Part shown: piece by piece, positions 5,947-9,442 of the stretch | Layout of the letters: each line of letters opens with the position of its first letter | Numbering within the stretch: the first letter of the stretch is position 1 | Notes under the pieces: generated by a model | What the model was told of the DNA's origin: nothing | Database searches by the model: none | What the model saw: only the letters and a program-made list of their open reading frames with translations | Position numbers and translations under genes: made by a program | DNA from: Candidatus Nesterenkonia stercoripullorum | GTDB lineage: Bacteria > Actinomycetota > Actinomycetes > Actinomycetales > Micrococcaceae | DNA length: 9,442 nt | NCBI GenBank assembly: GCA_019114115.1 | Contig: DXGD01000315.1 | Coordinates: 1 to 9,442, forward strand | Direction of reading: 5' to 3'

Positions 5947-6978
5947 ATGCGAATAGGTCTGCTGACATCCGGAGGAGACTGCCCGGGGCTCAACGCAGTC
6001 ATCCGCTCTGCGGTGCTGCACGGGATCAAGAGCTTCAGTGATGAATTCGTGGGCTTCCGCGGAGGCTGGCGCGGCCTGATCGAAGGCGACTACATCGAGC
6101 TGAGCAGGCAGGATGTCCGCGGTCTCGCCCGTGTGGGCGGGACGATCCTCGGCACCTCGCGCACTCATCCCTATAACCACCCAGGCGGTGGCCCGGAGAA
6201 GATCGCCGCGCAACTCAAGCGTCATGGGATCGACGCCGTCATCGCGATCGGCGGAGAAGGCACGCTGGCAGGCGCACGGCGGCTCGCTGAGGACGGCATC
6301 CCGGTGGTGGGCGTGCCCAAGACGATCGACAACGACCTGCGCGGCACGGACTACACCTTCGGCTTCGACACTGCCATCTCCATCGCTACCGATGCCATGG
6401 ACCGGCTGCGGACCACCGGCGAGTCCCACCACCGCGCCATGGTGGCCGAGGTCATGGGACGCCATGTGGGCTGGATCGCCCTGCACTCGGGCATGGCCGC
6501 CGGAGCCCACGCGATCCTCATCCCGGAGCAGCGCATCACCATCGACCAGGTCTGCGAGTGGGCTGAGCAGGTCCATTCCCGCGGCCGCTCGCCGTTGATC
6601 GTCGTCGCAGAAGGGTTCATCCCAGAAGGCTACGATGCCGCGATGGCGGGCAAGGGCCAGGAGGACGACGGCCGTCCCCGGCTGGGCGGCATCGGTGAAT
6701 GGGTCACCCACCAGATCGAGGCGCGCACCGGCATCGAGACGCGAAACACCACGCTGGGGCACATCCAGCGCGGCGGCAATCCGACCGGATATGACCGCGT
6801 GCTGGCCACTCGATTCGGCATCAAGGCCCTGGACCTCGTGCACGAGGAAGCCTGGGGGCATATGGCTGCGCTGCTGGGCACCGAGATCGCCACCGTCAAT
6901 CTGGCTGAGGCCCTGGACGGGCTCAAGAGCGTCCCGCCGGAACGCTACGCCGAAGCCCAGATCCTGTTCGGCAGGTGA
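5947..6978 (+). CDS. pfkA: 6-phosphofructokinase, group III-type, probably ATP-dependent
   Basis: Phosphofructokinase converts fructose 6-phosphate to fructose 1,6-bisphosphate in glycolysis. At 343 residues it has the length of actinobacterial members. Motifs in order: GGDCPGLN (9-16), GGEGT (102-106), PKTIDND (124-130) with the catalytic Asp128, GRHVGWIALHSG (171-182), and the family signature from Arg266 to Arg284 (GHIQRGGNPTGYDR). Donor-determining positions equivalent to E. coli 104 and 124 are Gly105 and Lys125. In this group Gly at the first position goes with ATP and Asp with pyrophosphate, so ATP is inferred. Two ATGs are adjacent; I chose 5947 because GAGG (5937-5940) is then 6 nt upstream, against 3 nt for 5944. 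The GNAT gene begins directly after the stop. Confidence 0.95.
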   Translation: MRIGLLTSGGDCPGLNAVIRSAVLHGIKSFSDEFVGFRGGWRGLIEGDYIELSRQDVRGLARVGGTILGTSRTHPYNHPGGGPEKIAAQLKRHGIDAVIAIGGEGTLAGARRLAEDGIPVVGVPKTIDNDLRGTDYTFGFDTAISIATDAMDRLRTTGESHHRAMVAEVMGRHVGWIALHSGMAAGAHAILIPEQRITIDQVCEWAEQVHSRGRSPLIVVAEGFIPEGYDAAMAGKGQEDDGRPRLGGIGEWVTHQIEARTGIETRNTTLGHIQRGGNPTGYDRVLATRFGIKALDLVHEEAWGHMAALLGTEIATVNLAEALDGLKSVPPERYAEAQILFGR

Positions 6979-7698
6979 ATGGTGCTCAGTGAGCACACCC
7001 GCAGCATCATCGGCCTGGCCTGGGCACGCATGCTGGGACTGGAGGACTCTGCGCTCCTGGGCCAGCCGGCCGGGCGCCGGATCGACGTCGTCGACGACGA
7101 GGCGGCCACGGTCACCTTCGTCCAGCTCTTCGGACATTCCATTGCCTATGGCCCCGCTGACGTCCTCGCCGCAGCTCACCGGCTGCAGGACGAGGAGCTG
7201 GAGCTGGAGACCGTCCTGCTCGAGATCGTGCGCCGCGCCTATCCCGGTGCCCGCAGCATGGGCGAAGCCCATCTGCTCTACGCCGAGGAGCCTCCGGAGC
7301 TGGCACCGGCCGACTACGCCAGCGTTTCCTTCGAGTCCGAACACCTCGACCAGCTGCGCACGGAGTGCCCTGCCGATGACGTGGCGGCATCCGGCCTGGT
7401 GGCTCCGGACTGGGCCGTGAGCCTCGTCGCCGAAGGCCACGACGACGGTCGCGCTGTCGCCGCCGCCGGGCGTGAGGAATGGTCGCATGTCTTGGCCCAG
7501 ATCGGCGTGATGACCCGGCCGGATCGCCGCGGGATGGGACTGGGACGCTATATCGCCGCCGTCGCGGCCGAAGAGGCGTTCGCCGACGGGCTCATCCCGC
7601 AGTGGCGTGCGGCCGCGGAATCCGCCGGCTCGCTGCGCCTGGGACTCAGCCTGGGCTTCGAGCAGGCAGGCTCTCAGACCACCGTCGCGCTGGACTAG
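6979..7698 (+). CDS. GNAT-family N-acetyltransferase, substrate unknown
   Basis: The C-terminal part is a GCN5-related acetyltransferase core. QIGVMTRPDRRGMGLGR (174-190) is motif A, with the R-R-G-M-G-L-G pyrophosphate loop that holds acetyl-CoA. The segment PQWRAAAESAGSLRLGLSLG (207-226) followed by FE fits motif B, including the usual LGF-like strand (LGFE). The first 120 residues or so are less conserved; they include a Trp-containing helix (SIIGLAWARMLGL, 9-21) and a long acidic helix (LQDEELELETVLLEIVRRA, 69-87), and may form a substrate-binding or degenerate GNAT half. At 239 residues it is longer than a single GNAT domain. Its ATG immediately follows the pfkA TGA, so it is probably translationally coupled; AGGTG overlaps the junction. 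Lysine, amine or antibiotic substrates are all possible. Confidence 0.85.
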   Translation: MVLSEHTRSIIGLAWARMLGLEDSALLGQPAGRRIDVVDDEAATVTFVQLFGHSIAYGPADVLAAAHRLQDEELELETVLLEIVRRAYPGARSMGEAHLLYAEEPPELAPADYASVSFESEHLDQLRTECPADDVAASGLVAPDWAVSLVAEGHDDGRAVAAAGREEWSHVLAQIGVMTRPDRRGMGLGRYIAAVAAEEAFADGLIPQWRAAAESAGSLRLGLSLGFEQAGSQTTVALD

Positions 7699-7700
7699 CG

Positions 7701-7725
7701 GGCGGGGCTGGCATTGCCCCTCGCC
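7701..7725. terminator. Candidate bidirectional terminator between convergent genes
   Basis: In the 40-nt gap between the convergent GNAT gene and ygfZ, GGGGC (7704-7708) pairs with GCCCC (7716-7720) over a 7-nt loop. The outer bases GGC and GCC extend the stem across a bulge. There is no T-run on either side. Position supports a terminator; the structure is modest. Confidence 0.35.
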
Positions 7726-7738
7726 TTCGGCCTGACGC

Positions 7739-8968
7739 TCATCGGCGCGGGGTGCGCAGGAAGTCGCCTTTGGGGCGGCCGACTGCCTGGCCGGCGTCGG
7801 GCCGCACGATGGGCTCCTGAGCCGCCGCGTAGTACGTAGCCGGAGCGTCTTCATCGCCGTCGGCCGAGTCGTCCCGGACCACCAGGGGAGCCTCCGGATC
7901 GACGCGGCGTTTGACCACGGCCAAGGCGATGGGGCCCATTTCGTGGTGCCGCGCGACTGAGGTGACCCGGCCTACCGAGCGCTCACCTGCCAGGTTTCCG
8001 GCCGGATCGGTGCGAGCACGATCCCGGGTCTCCGCGGAGGGGGCAAGCACATCTGAGCCGGCACGCGGCAGCGTATGCTCGCTTCCATCCAGCTGGAGGA
8101 AGACGAGGCGGCGCGGCGGATGGCCCAGATTGTGCACCCTCGCCACCGTCTCCTGACCGCGATAGCAGCCCTTCGACAGGTGAACGGCGGTACGAATCAG
8201 GTCGAGTTCGTGCGGGATGGCCTTCTCGTCGACTTCCTGCGCCAGCCGAGGGCGCCATGCGGCCAGGCGCAGCGCCTCATAGGCGCCGGCCCCGGCAAGC
8301 GTCCAGCCTGCCTCCAGCGCCGCATCGACGACATCGTCGAGCTGCCGACGGGGCAGGGCCGTGAGACGCCAGTCCCAGCCGGCGCCGGGATGGTCCTCCT
8401 CCGGCACCATCGCGTAGCTCTGCGCTCCCGCTCCCAGCTGAGGCCACGGGTCATCCCAGCTGATCTGCTGGTCCCCGATCAGCTGCAGAGCTGCGCTGGG
8501 AAGCTCGCCGACCGAACCCAGCACGGCGACATCCGCGCTGCGATCCTGCACCCCCACCCGCAGGGCGAAGCGCATCGAATCGAGCCAGGAGAACAGTGCC
8601 GCCCCGTGGTCGGCCTCTGTGAAGAGCCAGACCGTCTGGCCATCGTCGACGACGGCGACGTCGTGCTCGATCCTGCCGGAGATGTCCAGAAGCAAGGCTT
8701 CCGCTGACTCCCCAGGGGACAGGTTCGTCAGCTGCTGCGAGGACAGCGTCGTCAGCCAGCTGAGCCGATCCGGCCCGCTCACCGTGACCACGCTGCGCTG
8801 CGAGAGATCGACCAGCGCCCGCCCAGCAGCCAGCTCACGCTGCTCCCGCACCGGCTGTCCGTAATGGTCCGCTGTGCCGGCGTCGGCGCCAGCGGCCGCC
8901 ACCGCTCCCTGACGATGCAGCAGAGGTGAACGGTAGATCGCCTGTTCGTCCTGTGGGTTCTCAGTCAT
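7739..8968 (-). CDS. ygfZ: YgfZ/GcvT-domain folate-binding protein
   Basis: The family signature KGCYRGQETVARVHN lies at 266-280, with the conserved Cys268 of K-G-C-[FY]-x-G-Q-E. The preceding part (VDLSQRSVVTVSGPDRLSWL at 53-72, LLLDISGRIEHDVAVV at 92-107) is the GcvT-like tetrahydrofolate-binding fold. E. coli YgfZ is cytosolic, binds folate and supports assembly or repair of certain Fe-S enzymes; it also affects tRNA modification. At 409 residues this protein is longer than the 326 of E. coli, with an extended N-terminus and an acidic, Asp-rich insertion near the C-terminus (about 377-385). The ATG at 8968 has GAGGAG about 7 nt upstream. It is convergent with the GNAT gene and 135 nt downstream of the FABP-like gene. 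Confidence 0.92.
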   Translation of the reverse strand: MTENPQDEQAIYRSPLLHRQGAVAAAGADAGTADHYGQPVREQRELAAGRALVDLSQRSVVTVSGPDRLSWLTTLSSQQLTNLSPGESAEALLLDISGRIEHDVAVVDDGQTVWLFTEADHGAALFSWLDSMRFALRVGVQDRSADVAVLGSVGELPSAALQLIGDQQISWDDPWPQLGAGAQSYAMVPEEDHPGAGWDWRLTALPRRQLDDVVDAALEAGWTLAGAGAYEALRLAAWRPRLAQEVDEKAIPHELDLIRTAVHLSKGCYRGQETVARVHNLGHPPRRLVFLQLDGSEHTLPRAGSDVLAPSAETRDRARTDPAGNLAGERSVGRVTSVARHHEMGPIALAVVKRRVDPEAPLVVRDDSADGDEDAPATYYAAAQEPIVRPDAGQAVGRPKGDFLRTPRR

Positions 8969-8988
8969 CGAAAACTCCTCGAGATGGG

Positions 8989-9007
8989 CACCGTCGCGAT
9001 GACGGTG
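8989..9007 (-). other. Hairpin in the ygfZ leader
   Basis: CACCGTC and GACGGTG form a perfect 7-bp stem with a 5-nt loop, 20 nt before the ygfZ ATG and just upstream of its ribosome site. No T-run follows. It could influence translation of ygfZ or end some transcripts from the gene upstream. I see no clear promoter in the 135-nt spacer. Confidence 0.35.
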
Positions 9008-9103
9008 AGAATTGTCCGGCCAGCTGCCGATCTGCCCCTTCCAGGCAACAGGCTCCGGGTGCTGAAGGCCCGCCCTGGCCGGTGCCGACGCTAAGGAGCA
9101 GCC

Positions 9104-9442
9104 TCAGTCAGACTCAGCGACGCGATTCAGAATGGCCGAAGCATGCGGCACGAAATCGCCGCCAGCCTCACGCACATCCCACCGCCAGAACAGCTGGCTG
9201 TTCACCAGTCCGAACATGCGGGTGGCGCCCTCGTATTCCGCAGCATGCTCTCCGCGCATGATCGCATCGGTCGTCAGCTGCAGCTGCGGGCCCTTGATGC
9301 GGCCGTAGTAAAGCTCTGTGATGCTGCCCGGGTGGGAGATCGTCGCCGTAATGCCGAATGTCCCGTCCTCATGGGCGAGCTGGTCCACTTCGGAAGCCGA
9401 CTTATACGCGGGAACGATATCCGCCGGCGAGAGTCCCGGCCC
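9104..9442 (-). CDS. FABP family protein (DUF1794, nitrobindin-like), N-terminus beyond the window
   Basis: The reading frame is open to the right edge and ends at a TGA at 9104-9106, so the last 112 codons are present and the start is missing. The GTG at 9388 is internal: the codons before it (PGLSPADIVPAYKSASEV) continue the family pattern I recall from Arthrobacter homologues. The visible part is the second half of a lipocalin-like beta-barrel of the fatty-acid-binding-protein/THAP4-like class, with strands around GSITELYYGRIKGPQLQLTT, ATRMFGLVNSQLFWRWDV and the terminal PHASAILNRV. In nitrobindins a His in this last motif is the heme ligand, and the His is present here. Related proteins bind heme and react with nitric oxide or peroxynitrite. 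Heme binding by this one is inference. Confidence 0.82.
   Translation of the reverse strand, partial: GPGLSPADIVPAYKSASEVDQLAHEDGTFGITATISHPGSITELYYGRIKGPQLQLTTDAIMRGEHAAEYEGATRMFGLVNSQLFWRWDVREAGGDFVPHASAILNRVAESD

Noticed and set aside
4658..5968. A 436-codon open frame on the minus strand opposite the aminotransferase
   Set aside because: It has no recognisable domain and the opposite strand has an intact aminotransferase with all catalytic residues; a GC-bias shadow.
5917..7854. A 645-codon open frame on the minus strand opposite pfkA and the GNAT gene
   Set aside because: It lies antisense to two clearly recognised genes, shows no family motif, and is the expected by-product of GC-rich third codon positions.
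8075..8707. A 210-codon plus-strand frame opposite ygfZ
   Set aside because: Antisense to a gene with an intact YgfZ signature; no recognisable domain.
9104..9388. Treating the FABP-like gene as complete with a GTG start at 9388
   Set aside because: The frame stays open upstream to the window edge and the upstream codons match the family pattern, so the gene is truncated by the window.
1..9442. Mobile elements, CRISPR arrays, prophage, toxin-antitoxin or defence genes
   Set aside because: No transposase, integrase, regular repeat-spacer pattern or defence-type gene was found. The only repeat array is the three-copy 12-mer, which lacks spacers of CRISPR length.

Overview
This is an ordinary but compact chromosomal stretch of a high-GC Gram-positive bacterium. 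Codon use is strongly GC-biased at third positions, with long shadow ORFs opposite the genes. The arrangement tRNA-Trp, secE, nusG, rplK, rplA with an aspC-type aminotransferase diverging from it is one I know from Actinobacteria. The group III-type phosphofructokinase fits that phylum. The FABP-type protein beside a YgfZ homologue resembles Arthrobacter relatives. My best guess is Micrococcales, probably Micrococcaceae; the genus is not determined.

Layout. Positions 1-1305 (minus strand) hold the N-terminal 263 codons of a D-2-hydroxyacid dehydrogenase, which runs off the left edge, preceded by a universal stress protein. Positions about 1462-4287 (minus strand) hold the secretion/transcription/translation block in the order tRNA-Trp(CCA), secE, nusG, rplK, rplA, closed by a perfect 12-bp terminator hairpin at 1463-1499. 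A good sigma70-type promoter at 4430-4458 (TTGTCA, 17 nt, TAGAAT) drives it. Positions 4288-4606 are a gene-free divergent control region with a 26-bp dyad and three copies of a 12-mer. On the plus strand follow a class I aminotransferase (4607-5815), 6-phosphofructokinase (5947-6978) and a GNAT acetyltransferase (6979-7698) whose ATG abuts the pfkA stop. Convergent to these, on the minus strand, lie a YgfZ/GcvT-type folate-binding protein (7739-8968) and, upstream of it, a 5'-truncated FABP/nitrobindin-like (DUF1794) protein that runs off the right edge (9104-9442).

How the genes relate. SecE is the small essential subunit of the SecYEG translocon. NusG modulates RNA polymerase. L11 and L1 belong to the large ribosomal subunit, L11 at the GTPase-associated centre and L1 at the stalk near the E site. 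Their clustering with a tRNA is a growth-linked unit. The aminotransferase and phosphofructokinase are central metabolism. YgfZ is linked in other bacteria to Fe-S cluster assembly and repair, and the FABP-like protein belongs to a heme-binding beta-barrel family.

I found no mobile element, CRISPR array, prophage or defence system, and nothing I would call an undescribed system. The points worth a second look are small cis-elements (dyads, hairpins, a short repeat), start-codon corrections in nusG, secE, pfkA and the aminotransferase, and modest departures from family motifs.
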